This document shows positions 1 through 7,984 of a stretch of DNA of 64,000 nt, piece after piece; position 1 is the stretch's first letter; each line of letters opens with the position of its first letter. The notes beneath the pieces are model-generated. The model saw only the letters and a list, made by a program, of their open reading frames with translations. It ran no database searches and was not told the origin of the DNA. The stretch is from positions 1 through 64,000 of the forward strand of contig DASZSV010000027.1 of NCBI GenBank assembly GCA_035548495.1. The letters run 5' to 3'. A program made the translations under genes and the position numbers. Origin of the DNA: CAILZL01 sp035548495 (GTDB lineage Bacteria > Pseudomonadota > Gammaproteobacteria > Steroidobacterales > Steroidobacteraceae).

Positions 1-2197
1 CATCGAGTTTGCTGGTTGGGCCTGCATTCACATGTTCGTACACCGAGCGCCATAAACGCTTCATGAAACGAAATGCGCCTTGAACGCCTTCATCCGACCA
101 TTCGAGCGTCTGTTCCGGTGGTGCAGCAAACATCATGAACAGGCGTGCCGTATCGGCGCCAAATTCATCCACTAACTTCTGCGGATCAACGCCATTGTTC
201 TTTGACTTGGACATGGTACCCATGCCGCCCATCTCGACGGGTTGCCCGTCACTGCGCAATACAGCGCCAACCGGCTTGCCTTTGTCGTCGAGCTTGACGT
301 CAATTTCAGAAGGATTGAAGTACTGAATGCGCCCTGCCGCAGGCTTGCGGAAATAAATGTCGTTGAGCACCATGCCCTGTGTCAGCAAGTTGGTGAATGG
401 TTCTTCGACCTTCACCAACTTTAGATCGCGCATCGCACGCGTCCAGAAACGTGAATACAGCAAGTGAAGAATGGCGTGCTCAATACCGCCAATGTATTGA
501 TCCACCGGCAACCAGTAGTTAACGCGCGCATCGACCATGGCCTTGCTGTTATCCGCGCAGGCATAGCGCAGGAAGTACCATGATGAATCCACAAAGGTAT
601 CCATCGTATCGGTTTCGCGTCGCGCTTTCTTGCCACACTTGGGACAAGCACATTCATAGAACGACGGATCTTTATTCAACGGATTGCCACTGCCATCGGG
701 GACTTTATCTTCTGGCAACACGACCGGCAGTTGATCATCCGGTACCGGCACATCACCGCATGCATCACAATGAATAATCGGAATGGGGCAGCCCCAGTAG
801 CGTTGACGCGAAATACCCCAATCACGCAAACGCCATTGAGTTTGCTTGTCACCGAGACTCTTTTCTTTCAAATCAGCGGCGATGGCGTCGATGGCTTCAT
901 CGTAATCCATGTCGTCATATTTCCCTGACTTAACACAAATACCATGCTCCGCAAGGCGCGGGACCCAATTGTTCCAATTGAAGTAAAACTCATCCAAGTT
1001 CTTCTCGTCTTGAATCTTTAGACTCGGCCTTGCCAATCCGTCGAGTACTTCAGTGCTTTCCTCGAATTGCCTTCCCTTCCAGCTACGGGGCACAACAACA
1101 GGTTTCAATGGCAACTTGTACTTCTTCGCAAACTCAAAATCTCTTTCATCATGCGCAGGTACCGCCATGACTGCACCATCACCATAGCCCATCAACACAT
1201 AGTTAGCGACCCACACCGGCACTGGTTCTTTTGTCAATGGATGTGTGACAAACAAACCGGTATCCATCCCCTTCTTTTCTTGTTGCGCCAGCTCCGCTTC
1301 CTGTGCAGTACCTTGCTTGCATTCTTCGATAAATGCGGCGAGTTGTGGATTGCTTTGCGCCGCATGCAACGCAAGGGGATGTTCTGCTGCAACCGCGCAA
1401 TAGGTCACCCCCATAATGGTGTCAGCACGTGTTGTAAACACATACAGCTTGCCATCACCAATCAATTTGCCGGACGAATCCTTGATGTCGTGAGTAAAGG
1501 CAAAGCGAACACCGACACTTTTGCCAATCCAGTTGGCCTGCATCGCACGTACACGATCTGGCCAGCCCGGCAAAGTGTCGAGTGCCTGCAACAAATCATC
1601 TGCATATTGAGTGATACGCAAGTAATACATGGGAATCTCGCGCTTCTCAACCAACGCGCCAGTACGCCAACCGCGACCATCCACCACTTGTTCATTAGCG
1701 AGGACGGTTTGATCGACCGGATCCCAATTCACGGTGCCGGTTTTCTTATAGGCAATGCCTGCTTCAAGCATGCGCAGGAAGAACCATTGATTCCAGCGAT
1801 AATATTCAGGCTTGCAAGTTGCGACTTCGCGATCCCAGTCAATAGCCAATCCCAATGACTGCAATTGCTTTTTCATATAAGCGATGTTGTCGTAAGTCCA
1901 TTTCGCTGGCGGAACGCTGTTCATCATCGCTGCGTTTTCAGCAGGTAATCCAAATGCATCCCAGCCCATCGGCTGCAACACGTTCTTGCCCTGCATGCGC
2001 ATGAAACGCGAGATCACATCGCCAATGGTGTAATTGCGCACGTGGCCCATATGCAAGCGGCCACTGGGATAAGGGAACATCGACAGGCAGTAATACTTTT
2101 CCTTGCTGGCATCTTCTTTGGCCGCAAAGCTTCGTTGCTCATTCCAGTAACGCTGAGCAATGGGTTCAATCAAATTGGGTTCGTAACGTTCTTGCAT
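1..2197 (-). CDS. leuS: Leucyl-tRNA synthetase, C-terminus cut off by window edge
   Basis: Class I aminoacyl-tRNA synthetase that charges tRNA-Leu in the cytoplasm. About 732 codons are visible and the frame is open to base 1, so roughly 130 C-terminal residues (the end of the anticodon-binding and C-terminal region) are missing compared with the usual 860-880. The N-terminus starts MQERYEPNLIEPIAQRYW and carries the HIGH-type motif as RLHMGHVRN. The KMSKS loop reads MSKSKNNG near base 200, preceded by the family pattern YIGGIEHAILHLLY. The CP1 editing domain lies between them (TTRADTIMG, MAVPAHDERD). A CxxC pair (CPKCGKK) suggests a zinc-binding insertion near the connective peptide. The ATG at 2197 is chosen because the conserved N-terminus begins there. 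Identity is clear. Confidence 0.97.
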   Translation of the reverse strand, partial: MQERYEPNLIEPIAQRYWNEQRSFAAKEDASKEKYYCLSMFPYPSGRLHMGHVRNYTIGDVISRFMRMQGKNVLQPMGWDAFGLPAENAAMMNSVPPAKWTYDNIAYMKKQLQSLGLAIDWDREVATCKPEYYRWNQWFFLRMLEAGIAYKKTGTVNWDPVDQTVLANEQVVDGRGWRTGALVEKREIPMYYLRITQYADDLLQALDTLPGWPDRVRAMQANWIGKSVGVRFAFTHDIKDSSGKLIGDGKLYVFTTRADTIMGVTYCAVAAEHPLALHAAQSNPQLAAFIEECKQGTAQEAELAQQEKKGMDTGLFVTHPLTKEPVPVWVANYVLMGYGDGAVMAVPAHDERDFEFAKKYKLPLKPVVVPRSWKGRQFEESTEVLDGLARPSLKIQDEKNLDEFYFNWNNWVPRLAEHGICVKSGKYDDMDYDEAIDAIAADLKEKSLGDKQTQWRLRDWGISRQRYWGCPIPIIHCDACGDVPVPDDQLPVVLPEDKVPDGSGNPLNKDPSFYECACPKCGKKARRETDTMDTFVDSSWYFLRYACADNSKAMVDARVNYWLPVDQYIGGIEHAILHLLYSRFWTRAMRDLKLVKVEEPFTNLLTQGMVLNDIYFRKPAAGRIQYFNPSEIDVKLDDKGKPVGAVLRSDGQPVEMGGMGTMSKSKNNGVDPQKLVDEFGADTARLFMMFAAPPEQTLEWSDEGVQGAFRFMKRLWRSVYEHVNAGPTSKLD

Positions 2198-2230
2198 GAT
2201 TCAAATTAAAATAGAAAACAAATAATTCCG

Positions 2231-2292
2231 CTCACCATGAGCTTGTCGAAGGGTTCATTCAGGTTTGATGAATGGTTCGACAGGCTCACCAT
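2231..2292. repeat. Palindromic dispersed repeat
   Basis: Long imperfect palindrome between leuS and the hydrolase gene. The arms read GAGCTTGTCGAA and TTCGACAGGCTC, with inner complementary segments TTCATTC and GATGAA around a short loop. This resembles the REP-type elements with a TTCGACA core that are scattered in many Proteobacteria. It lies downstream of the leftward hydrolase gene and upstream of leuS, so it may also act as a processing or termination hairpin. Confidence 0.7.
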
Positions 2293-2300
2293 GGACGGAA

Positions 2301-2371
2301 CCCCCTCACCCCTAACCCCTCTCCCTCAAGGGGAGAGGGGAACCAAATGTAGGCTGGGCGCCGCGCCCAGC
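2301..2371. repeat. Two hairpin repeats (CT-rich stem and GCTGGGCGC palindrome)
   Basis: The first part has a CT-rich arm, CCCCTCTCCC, a short TCAA loop and the complementary GGGGAGAGG, preceded by a run of CCCTCACCCCTAA. This sequence type recurs between genes in many gammaproteobacterial genomes. The second part, 2353-2371, is the near-perfect palindrome GCTGGGCGCCGCGCCCAGC. Both lie just beyond the stop of the leftward hydrolase gene, so they may serve as its transcript end. There is no strong T-tract, so termination is not certain. Confidence 0.6.
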
Positions 2372-2389
2372 ATCTTCATGTCGCAATAT

Positions 2390-3037
2390 TCAGGACAGCA
2401 ACGAATGATCAAACTTTCCATCGCGCAAAAAATTCACAATCTGTGTCGTCACTAAAGGTGAGAACACCATGCTGGTATGCGTTACCGGCAACACGATGTG
2501 ATCCTTCGCGCCATCAAGTCTGGTTTCAGAGATGAGCACCGTGCCATCGCTGTCTGTAACGAGCTTCTCGCTGAACAGGCGGCCGAATCCCATTTCTACC
2601 GAACCAGCAATCAAGCCAATATCACGACGACCATCCCAGTGTCGCGGCTGAACACTGATCAGCTCACTGCAAACCGAACTGCCAATCGCAACCCGACCTA
2701 AAGTCCATCGCGACATGGCCTCCACCGCAGTACTGCCCTGCAAAGGCGAACCAAGAAACACCGCGCGACCGTCGATAAGATCATTCGTCGATTCAAGCAT
2801 CTTGTAGGTGATCACGCCGCCAAGACTGTGTCCGATGAAGTGCAGACGATCGCAACGTTGTTCTTGTGCCAACTCACGCAAGCGATCCACATGATCCTGA
2901 ATCTCGCCGGTGACTGAGTGATAACTGAACTGCACGCAGTTGAAACCATGATCCGTTTGCAGACGATGACGCAGCATGGTCATCTCGATGCCCGTCATCC
3001 ATAAGCCGTGAACCAGAATGATGGTTTCAGTAGACAT
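2390..3037 (-). CDS. Alpha/beta hydrolase, lipase-like
   Basis: 215-residue cytoplasmic alpha/beta hydrolase. The first strand carries the oxyanion motif ILVHGLWMTG and the nucleophile elbow is GHSLGG (RLHFIGHSLGGVITYKML). A late DGTV segment and the HTSM segment are candidates for the acid and the catalytic histidine. This pattern is shared with PGAP1-like and short lipase/esterase families, so the substrate is not predictable. I start at the ATG at 3037 (MSTETIILVHG) because the strand-loop motif follows at once. An upstream in-frame ATG would add nine residues of no family character. There is no signal peptide. It is flanked on both sides by dispersed palindromic repeats and is probably transcribed alone. 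Confidence 0.8.
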   Translation of the reverse strand: MSTETIILVHGLWMTGIEMTMLRHRLQTDHGFNCVQFSYHSVTGEIQDHVDRLRELAQEQRCDRLHFIGHSLGGVITYKMLESTNDLIDGRAVFLGSPLQGSTAVEAMSRWTLGRVAIGSSVCSELISVQPRHWDGRRDIGLIAGSVEMGFGRLFSEKLVTDSDGTVLISETRLDGAKDHIVLPVTHTSMVFSPLVTTQIVNFLRDGKFDHSLLS

Positions 3038-3074
3038 CACACCCATCCTGCAACCACACGGCATCGCGATCCAG

Positions 3075-3285
3075 ATGTCCCGGTTGGTCAGGTATTTTCA
3101 GTGCTGTCAAAAACACGATGTTTTTGTCAGAGCCTACAGGGGCGAGGCGGCGCTTCGAACAAAGCACTGCTTTGTTCCGCCGAGCGGGCATACACGGATG
3201 TATGCACTGGGCTTGCACGAAGCAGGGACTGCGCAGTGCAATGTATTTACAGCGACCCTGAAAGTACCTGATCAATTGGGACATC
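3075..3285. repeat. Dispersed repeat with ~33-bp imperfect terminal inverted repeats
   Basis: The ends are inverted copies: the left end GATGTCCCGGTTGGTCAGG matches the reverse complement of the right end, which reads GATGTCCCAATTGATCAGG. Inside are smaller palindromes: CAAAAACACGATGTTTTTG, AACAAAGCACTGCTTTGTT and GCATACACGGATGTATGC. The segment CAAAAACACGATGTTTTTG followed by GAGCCTACAGGG recurs with few changes near 19420 (CAAAAACATGAATGTTTTTG, AAGCCTCCAGGG), so this is a family and not a single sequence. It fills most of the gap between aspS and the hydrolase gene. No protein is encoded. Confidence 0.75.
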
Positions 3286-3328
3286 GAAGGTATCATAGCC
3301 TTTGCAATCAGATTGATAAGTAGATGCT

Positions 3329-5107
3329 TCAATCCACCTTCACGGGCAACTTCACACGTATATGCAACTCATTGAGTTGTGCATCACTCACCGTCGTCGG
3401 CGCACTGGTCAATGGGCATGTTTGTGCTTGGTTCTTCGGGAACGCAATCACATCGCGGATGTTATCGGTGCCCGACATCAACATCGTTAAACGATCTACG
3501 CCGAAGGCGATACCGCCATGCGGTGGCGCGCCGTACTTCAACCCTTCCAGCAGGAAACCAAACTTTTGCTGCTGCTCTTCAGGACCAATGCCCAGCAAAT
3601 CGAACACCGTGGCTTGCATATCCTGACGATGAATACGCACAGAACCGCCACCGATTTCATTGCCGTTCAACACCATGTCATAACCCTTGGACAAGGCACT
3701 TTCTGGATCGGCTTTCAGCGCAGCGGGATCATCATTCTTCGGTGCGGTGAAGGGATGGTGCTGAGCATTCCACACTTTGCGATCAGCGTCCCATTCAAAC
3801 ATCGGGAAGTCCACCACCCACAATGGCGCCCAACCTTCTTTCACCAGACCCATGTCGTGTCCGACTTTCAAGCGCAATGCACCGATGGCATCGTTCACCA
3901 CCTTGGCATTGTCAGCGCCAAAGAAAATCAGATCGCCATCTTTGGCACCGGTGCGTTCGAGAATGCCCGCAACCGCGGCATCGCTCAAGAACTTGAGAAT
4001 GGGTGATTGCAAGCCATCGCGACCCTTTGCAATTTCATTCACCTTCACATACGCAAGTCCCTTCGCACCAAAGCGTCCGACATACGTCGTGTAATCATCA
4101 ATTTCTTTACGCGACAGTTTTGTGCCGCCGCCAGGAACATTCAGCGCAACAACGCGACCTTTGGGATTTTGCGCTGGACCGGCAAACACCTTGAATTCGC
4201 AATCCTTCACCAGATCGGCAATGTCTTTGAATTCAAGATTAATACGCAGATCGGGTTTGTCCGAACCATAACGCTTCATCGCTTCGGCATAGGTCATGCG
4301 CGGCAGCGGATTGGGGAAATCGACATTCATTACCTTCTTGAACAAGTCGCGAATCAAGTCTTCCATCAGATCGGTGATCTGCTGTTCGGTGAGAAATGAA
4401 GTCTCGATATCGAGCTGGGTAAATTCGGGCTGGCGATCGGCACGTTGCGCTTCATCGCGGAAGCAACGCACGATTTGATAGTAACGATCGAAGCCCGCCA
4501 CCATCAGCAATTGCTTAAATACTTGTGGTGACTGCGGCAATGCAAAGAAATGTCCAGCATGCACACGGCTGGGCACCAGGAATTCGCGTGCACCACCCGG
4601 TGTGGAATTGGTGAGCATGGGGGTTTCCATGTCAAGAAATCCATTGGCGTCCATCCATACGCGCATGGCCTGGGTGACACGATGCCGCAAACGCAAACGG
4701 TACTGCATCTCTTCGCGGCGCAGATCGAGGTAGCGATACTTCAAACGAATTTCTTCGTTGGCGTCTTCATCATGATGAAAAGGCGGCGTTTCAGAGCGGT
4801 TGAGAATGTTGAGGTCGGTGACCAGCAACTCCACCTGACCAGAAGCCAGATTGGCATTCGCGGTACCTGAAGGACGCGCACGAACCTTGCCCTTCACCTG
4901 AATGCAGTATTCACTGCGCAGGCGCTCGGCATTGGCAAAGCAGTCCTTGCGGTCAGGATCGAACACCAGTTGCAGCAGGCCTTCGCGATCACGCAGGTCG
5001 ATAAAGATCACACCACCATGATCACGGCGGCGGTGAACCCAGCCAGCCACGGACACTTCCTGACCAATCAGGGATTCATTCACCTGACCACAATAATGAG
5101 TACGCAT
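3329..5107 (-). CDS. aspS: Aspartyl-tRNA synthetase
   Basis: 592-residue class II synthetase of the bacterial type. The N-terminal OB-fold anticodon-binding domain is seen in VSVAGWVHRRRDHGGVIFIDLRDREG. Class II motif 2 is FRDEAQRADRQPEFTQLD. The bacterial GAD insertion domain lies in the middle (DLIFFGADNAKVVNDAIGALR). Motif 3 is GGIAFGVDRLTMLM near the C-terminus. The length matches the bacterial family. The ATG at 5107 gives the usual start MRTHYCGQ. It lies downstream of fmdB on the same strand with a gap of about 140 bp, an order common in gammaproteobacteria. Whether the enzyme is discriminating or also acts on tRNA-Asn cannot be read from this window. Confidence 0.98.
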   Translation of the reverse strand: MRTHYCGQVNESLIGQEVSVAGWVHRRRDHGGVIFIDLRDREGLLQLVFDPDRKDCFANAERLRSEYCIQVKGKVRARPSGTANANLASGQVELLVTDLNILNRSETPPFHHDEDANEEIRLKYRYLDLRREEMQYRLRLRHRVTQAMRVWMDANGFLDMETPMLTNSTPGGAREFLVPSRVHAGHFFALPQSPQVFKQLLMVAGFDRYYQIVRCFRDEAQRADRQPEFTQLDIETSFLTEQQITDLMEDLIRDLFKKVMNVDFPNPLPRMTYAEAMKRYGSDKPDLRINLEFKDIADLVKDCEFKVFAGPAQNPKGRVVALNVPGGGTKLSRKEIDDYTTYVGRFGAKGLAYVKVNEIAKGRDGLQSPILKFLSDAAVAGILERTGAKDGDLIFFGADNAKVVNDAIGALRLKVGHDMGLVKEGWAPLWVVDFPMFEWDADRKVWNAQHHPFTAPKNDDPAALKADPESALSKGYDMVLNGNEIGGGSVRIHRQDMQATVFDLLGIGPEEQQQKFGFLLEGLKYGAPPHGGIAFGVDRLTMLMSGTDNIRDVIAFPKNQAQTCPLTSAPTTVSDAQLNELHIRVKLPVKVD

Positions 5108-5245
5108 TGAAAACTCTTGGTAAAACTAAAGCCCACAGGGCATGGAAAGGGCGGGAATATTACCTTGATCCACCCGGGCAGCATAGCGCAAACCACTGCG
5201 CGCCAGCGGGCACGAACCACTGGCGCGGCGAACGCGGTGACGCCT

Positions 5246-5704
5246 CTATTTCTTGCGCGATGCTTTTTTCGCTGATTTCTTTTTTGCAGATTTTCCGGCC
5301 TTGCCCTTGGTGCCCTTTTTTACGGCCTTTTTGGCCTTTTTCTTGCTGGAAGACTTGGACTTCCCGGCGGTCTTTCCACTGGTCTTCCGGGCGAACAATG
5401 ACCCTTTCTGCGAGCGGTTACTGGACGAAGCGCGAACCGGGCGCTTGGTCTTTGACGTATCGTCCTCTTTGCTTTCGGCAGGTTTGTCGTCACCCGCAGC
5501 GATGTTGCGCTTGGCTTCCTTCTCGGATTTGAAATCAGTTTCGTACCATCCCGATCCCTTCAAACGGAAATTCGGTGCCGACACCAGACGCTGCAAGGCA
5601 TCTTTGCCGCAGCTGGGACACTTCAGCAACGGTGGATCGGAAATCTTTTGCAACGCTTCAACGTAAAATTTGCAGTTGCTGCATTCGTATTCGTATAACG
5701 GCAT
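5246..5704 (-). CDS. FmdB-family zinc-ribbon protein with lysine-rich histone-H1-like tail
   Basis: 152 residues. The first ~65 form the FmdB/CxxC regulatory-like domain: start MPLYEYECSNC, then a second pair CPSCGK, giving a Cys4 zinc ribbon, followed by RLVSAPNFRLKGSGWYETDFK. The remaining ~80 residues are almost only K, A, S, G and R, with AKKAVKKGTKGK-like repeats, resembling the C-terminal tail of histone H1 or AlgR3-type proteins. FmdB proteins are usually much shorter. The ATG at 5704 is chosen because a GGAG box lies 7 bases upstream and the family start is exact. An open frame continues 14 codons further upstream without family character. A nucleic-acid-binding role for the tail is inference. 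Confidence 0.85.
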   Translation of the reverse strand: MPLYEYECSNCKFYVEALQKISDPPLLKCPSCGKDALQRLVSAPNFRLKGSGWYETDFKSEKEAKRNIAAGDDKPAESKEDDTSKTKRPVRASSSNRSQKGSLFARKTSGKTAGKSKSSSKKKAKKAVKKGTKGKAGKSAKKKSAKKASRKK

Positions 5705-5920
5705 AACTCCATCCAGGTTTTTGAAATATTCCGGGTTGCCCATCATTAGGGATCGCAGTCAATTGTTCAAGGCCCTGCTGTGCCGCGGCTCGACCCAGTT
5801 CACTATTTTTTGGCCCTGCCGGCCTCCATGACTCGGCCATGTCGCTCTCCAGCCCTGCCCGTCTGATGCCGGACTGCCAGTCTTGCAAATTCGCTCAGGG
5901 AGTGACGCGACTTTATCGCC

Positions 5921-6058
5921 ATGGTGCTCGCATTTTTTGCGCTGGTGAAAAAATTCAGCACGGAAGAACAATTCGTGCGCGAACAATCTGGCAATGCATA
6001 TGCGGATTATTGCAGGCGGACACGCGCCATCATGTGGTGTTTTGATCGCACTCACTGA
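5921..6058 (+). pseudogene. Possible C-terminal remnant of an isoprenylcysteine carboxyl methyltransferase-like protein
   Basis: A 45-residue reading frame that begins right after an in-frame stop. Its end, STEEQFVREQSGNAYADYC followed by RRTRA, resembles the last helix of ICMT-like membrane methyltransferases, where an EExFL...FGxxYxxYxxRxxR pattern is usual. The hydrophobic stretch MVLAFFALVKKF precedes it. Nothing recognisable of the N-terminal membrane helices is visible upstream in any frame. I read it as a decayed gene end between fmdB and the tandem repeat. The match is by eye and short, so confidence is low. Confidence 0.35.
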
Positions 6059-6125
6059 CGATTCATCGTGTAACAGGAAAGAAGCGGCAAGGGACCAAGA
6101 AGGGAGATACCCTTATCGCAGGAGA

Positions 6126-6378
6126 GTTGGCGCTCACCATGCTCGCTCCCTGATGTCATTTACTTTCTTCTTTGCCAGTCCAAAGAAAAAGTAAAACAAA
6201 AAGAAATCCGGGTTGGCGCTCGCCAAGCTCGCTCCCTGATGTCATTTACTTTTTCTTTGCCAATCCAAAGAAAAAGTAAAACAAAAAGAAATCCAGGTTG
6301 GCGCTCGCCAAGCTCGCTCCCTGACACCATTTACTTTTTCTTTGCCAATCCAAAGAAAAAGTAAAACAAAAAGAAAGA
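6126..6378. repeat. Three-unit tandem repeat, ~86-bp period, with nested hairpins
   Basis: Units begin at 6126, 6212 and 6297. Each unit holds two palindromes: TTGGCGCTCGCCAA (degraded in unit 1) and an A/T-rich hairpin with the 14-base arm TTACTTTTTCTTTG, a 6-base loop and CAAAGAAAAAGTAA. Units 2 and 3 are nearly identical; unit 1 has diverged by several bases and a small length change. The array begins right at the 3' end of tRNA-Thr on the minus strand, so the tRNA transcript would run into three consecutive hairpins with T-rich arms. It may serve as termination, or tRNA-proximal repeats may simply have accumulated. Confidence 0.9.
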
Positions 6379-6379
6379 T

Positions 6380-6455
6380 TGGTGCCGGCAGAGGGATTTG
6401 AACCCCCGACCCCCTCATTACGAATGAGATGCTCTACCAGCTGAGCTATGCCGGC
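6380..6455 (-). tRNA. tRNA-Thr (anticodon CGT)
   Basis: 76 nucleotides with encoded CCA. The acceptor stem GCCGGCA pairs with TGCCGGC, followed by discriminator A and CCA. The D-arm begins TAGCTCAGCTGG. The anticodon stem TCTCA/TGAGG encloses the loop TTCGTAA, so the anticodon is CGT, reading ACG (threonine). The T-arm contains GGTTCAAATCC. All arms fold without mismatch except one G-U pair in the anticodon stem. The gene stands alone and its 3' end abuts the tandem repeat. Confidence 0.96.
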
Positions 6456-6541
6456 ACGAAGACGTCTTGAGAACCGGACGTTGAACGGGCGCGCAGTATA
6501 CGGATTCACGGGGCGCGGGGAAAGCCTGTTATGCTGGTGAA

Positions 6542-7159
6542 ATGACGGTACATTCACTATTTCCCACATTCGTCTATACAGCCAGACTTCCAGCCACTGG
6601 CTGGCGCAAGTTCAACCAGCAATTACTGCGCGAATGCAGACAATTGCAGCTCGACGATCATGCCGGACAACGCTGGTCAAAAAAGAACTATCCGGGCGGA
6701 TTCACTTCTTACAACAGTGCCTGCCGCATGCACACATTGTCGCCGACCTTTGCGTTGCTGGAACGCAAACTCAACCGTCACGTAAAACATTTCGCTGAAT
6801 CGCTGCATCTGGATTTGCAGAATCGTGAACTCTCCATGACCGATTGCTGGGTGAACATCATGCCGCAGGGTGTGGTGCATGGCTTGCACCTGCATCCGCT
6901 ATCAACGATCAGCGGCACCTACTATGTGCAAACACCCAGAGGCAGTCCGGCAATCAAGTTTGAAGATCCGCGTCTGGACCGTTTCATGGCAGCACCGCCA
7001 CGTACTGCAGAATGCCCGCCGGAACAGAAACCCTGGTATCACATTCCTGCTGAAGCGGGAAAACTGGTGTTATTCGAAAGCTGGTTGCGCCATGAAGTTG
7101 CACCCAATCCGGTTGCGATGGAACGCATCAGCATCAGTTTCAACTACAGCTGGTTTTGA
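6542..7159 (+). CDS. Putative 2OG-Fe(II) oxygenase (TIGR02466-like)
   Basis: 205-residue soluble protein. It resembles the TIGR02466 / PF13759 group of putative 2-oxoglutarate and Fe(II) oxygenases. Supporting features are the opening SLFPTFVY, the central SMTDCWVNIMPQG, an HGLHLHPLSTISGTYYV segment that supplies the likely metal ligands, and the late LVLFESWLRHEVAPN with RISISFNY, giving the second histidine and the arginine for 2-oxoglutarate. Length agrees with the family. The substrate is unknown. It lies alone, divergent from tRNA-Thr and followed by a palindromic repeat element. Confidence 0.82.
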   Translation: MTVHSLFPTFVYTARLPATGWRKFNQQLLRECRQLQLDDHAGQRWSKKNYPGGFTSYNSACRMHTLSPTFALLERKLNRHVKHFAESLHLDLQNRELSMTDCWVNIMPQGVVHGLHLHPLSTISGTYYVQTPRGSPAIKFEDPRLDRFMAAPPRTAECPPEQKPWYHIPAEAGKLVLFESWLRHEVAPNPVAMERISISFNYSWF

Positions 7160-7162
7160 TTA

Positions 7163-7315
7163 GAACCTATCTCAAAATGACTGCGCTCGATATCTTGCGT
7201 CGTTACGGTGCTCCCAAGTTGTCGATATGGCCTCATTTATTCCCGCATAAACTGCGGTTCCTGCGCTCCGGTACAACGCAACCGATCATCGCTCGTTACA
7301 TTTTGAGACAGGTTC
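7163..7315. repeat. ~153-bp MITE-like palindromic element, copy 1
   Basis: The ends are inverted copies: GAACCTATCTCAAAATG at the left and CATTTTGAGACAGGTTC at the right (one mismatch). The interior is an imperfect palindrome around CCTCATTTATTCCCGCATAAACTGCGG. Blocks TGCGCTCG, TATCTTG, ACGGTGC, CCTCATTTA and GGTTCCTGCGCTCCG recur in reverse orientation at 15431-15579, so the two are copies of one family. No reading frame of note. It occupies the gap between the oxygenase gene and the Fur-family gene. Confidence 0.85.
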
Positions 7316-7367
7316 CAGAACAAAGCCGCTTGCCTGCACCAAATTCGCAAGCATCGATGAGGCACAG

Positions 7368-7802
7368 TTATTGTGACTTGCGCGCCACGCGAATGATCAC
7401 TTCCACGCCGGCAATCTCCATCCCTTCCGGCAACTGTGGAAGACGGCTGAACGCCACATCATCAGGATTGATATCCCACAATTGGCCGCTTTCGACTTCG
7501 TGGAAATGGTGATGGGTCGCACGCCGTGAATCATAAACCGTGCGTTCTGGATCGAGATGAATCTGGCGAATCAAGCCGCGTTCAACAAACAACTTGAGCG
7601 TGTTGTACACCGTCGCCTTGGACACGCGTTCACCGCTGTGGCGCAGCTTTTCCAGCAATTGATCCGCCGACAAATGCATGGGCTCACTCAACAGCACACC
7701 GGCAATCTGCAATCGCTGCGATGTTGGCGTGATATCAAATTCGGCAAGCGTTGCCGCGGCGTCAATGACATGAGGACTATCTGATTGCAAAGCCACGCTC
7801 AT
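7368..7802 (-). CDS. Fur-family transcriptional regulator (Irr/PerR-like)
   Basis: 144-residue metal- or peroxide-responsive repressor of the Fur superfamily. The winged-helix part shows TPTSQRLQIAGVLLSEP, then SADQLLEKLRHSGERVSKATVYNTLKLFVERGLI. The His-rich metal segment is THHHFHEVESGQLWDI. The CxxC pairs of the structural zinc site seen in E. coli Fur are absent. Together with the HHHF...ESGQL...I pattern this places it nearer to Irr-like members than to classical Fur. I choose the ATG at 7802 (MSVALQSDS); the open frame upstream has no family character. It is divergent from fimT, so the 180-bp gap at 7803-7984 holds both promoters. Confidence 0.85.
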   Translation of the reverse strand: MSVALQSDSPHVIDAAATLAEFDITPTSQRLQIAGVLLSEPMHLSADQLLEKLRHSGERVSKATVYNTLKLFVERGLIRQIHLDPERTVYDSRRATHHHFHEVESGQLWDINPDDVAFSRLPQLPEGMEIAGVEVIIRVARKSQ

Positions 7803-7984
7803 AACACACCCTTTGCCTGAATTCTCGGAAACGCTGTAACCGATTGTAAGGATATTTTCCCGCGAGGGAACATGCATCGCACAGAATATCGGGATTTTCT
7901 GGCAAAAATGCGCATAAATTTGCGCTGCACAAGATTTTTCATTGAGTAGACTGCGGTTGCTCGGACAATCAACAGGGAATCATC

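Noticed and set aside
1067..1858. 263-codon plus-strand frame
   Set aside because: Fully antisense to leuS, whose conserved motifs cover the same region.
2237..2455. 72-codon plus-strand frame (MSLSKGSFRFDEWFDRLTMD)
   Set aside because: It translates the palindromic repeats at 2231-2371; this kind of product is a known artefact of such repeats.
3027..3332. Overlapping ~100-codon frames on both strands upstream of the hydrolase
   Set aside because: They read through the 3075-3285 inverted-repeat element and resemble nothing.
6126..6378. Could the tandem repeat be a CRISPR array?
   Set aside because: The units are contiguous and near-identical over their whole length, with no variable spacers and no cas genes.
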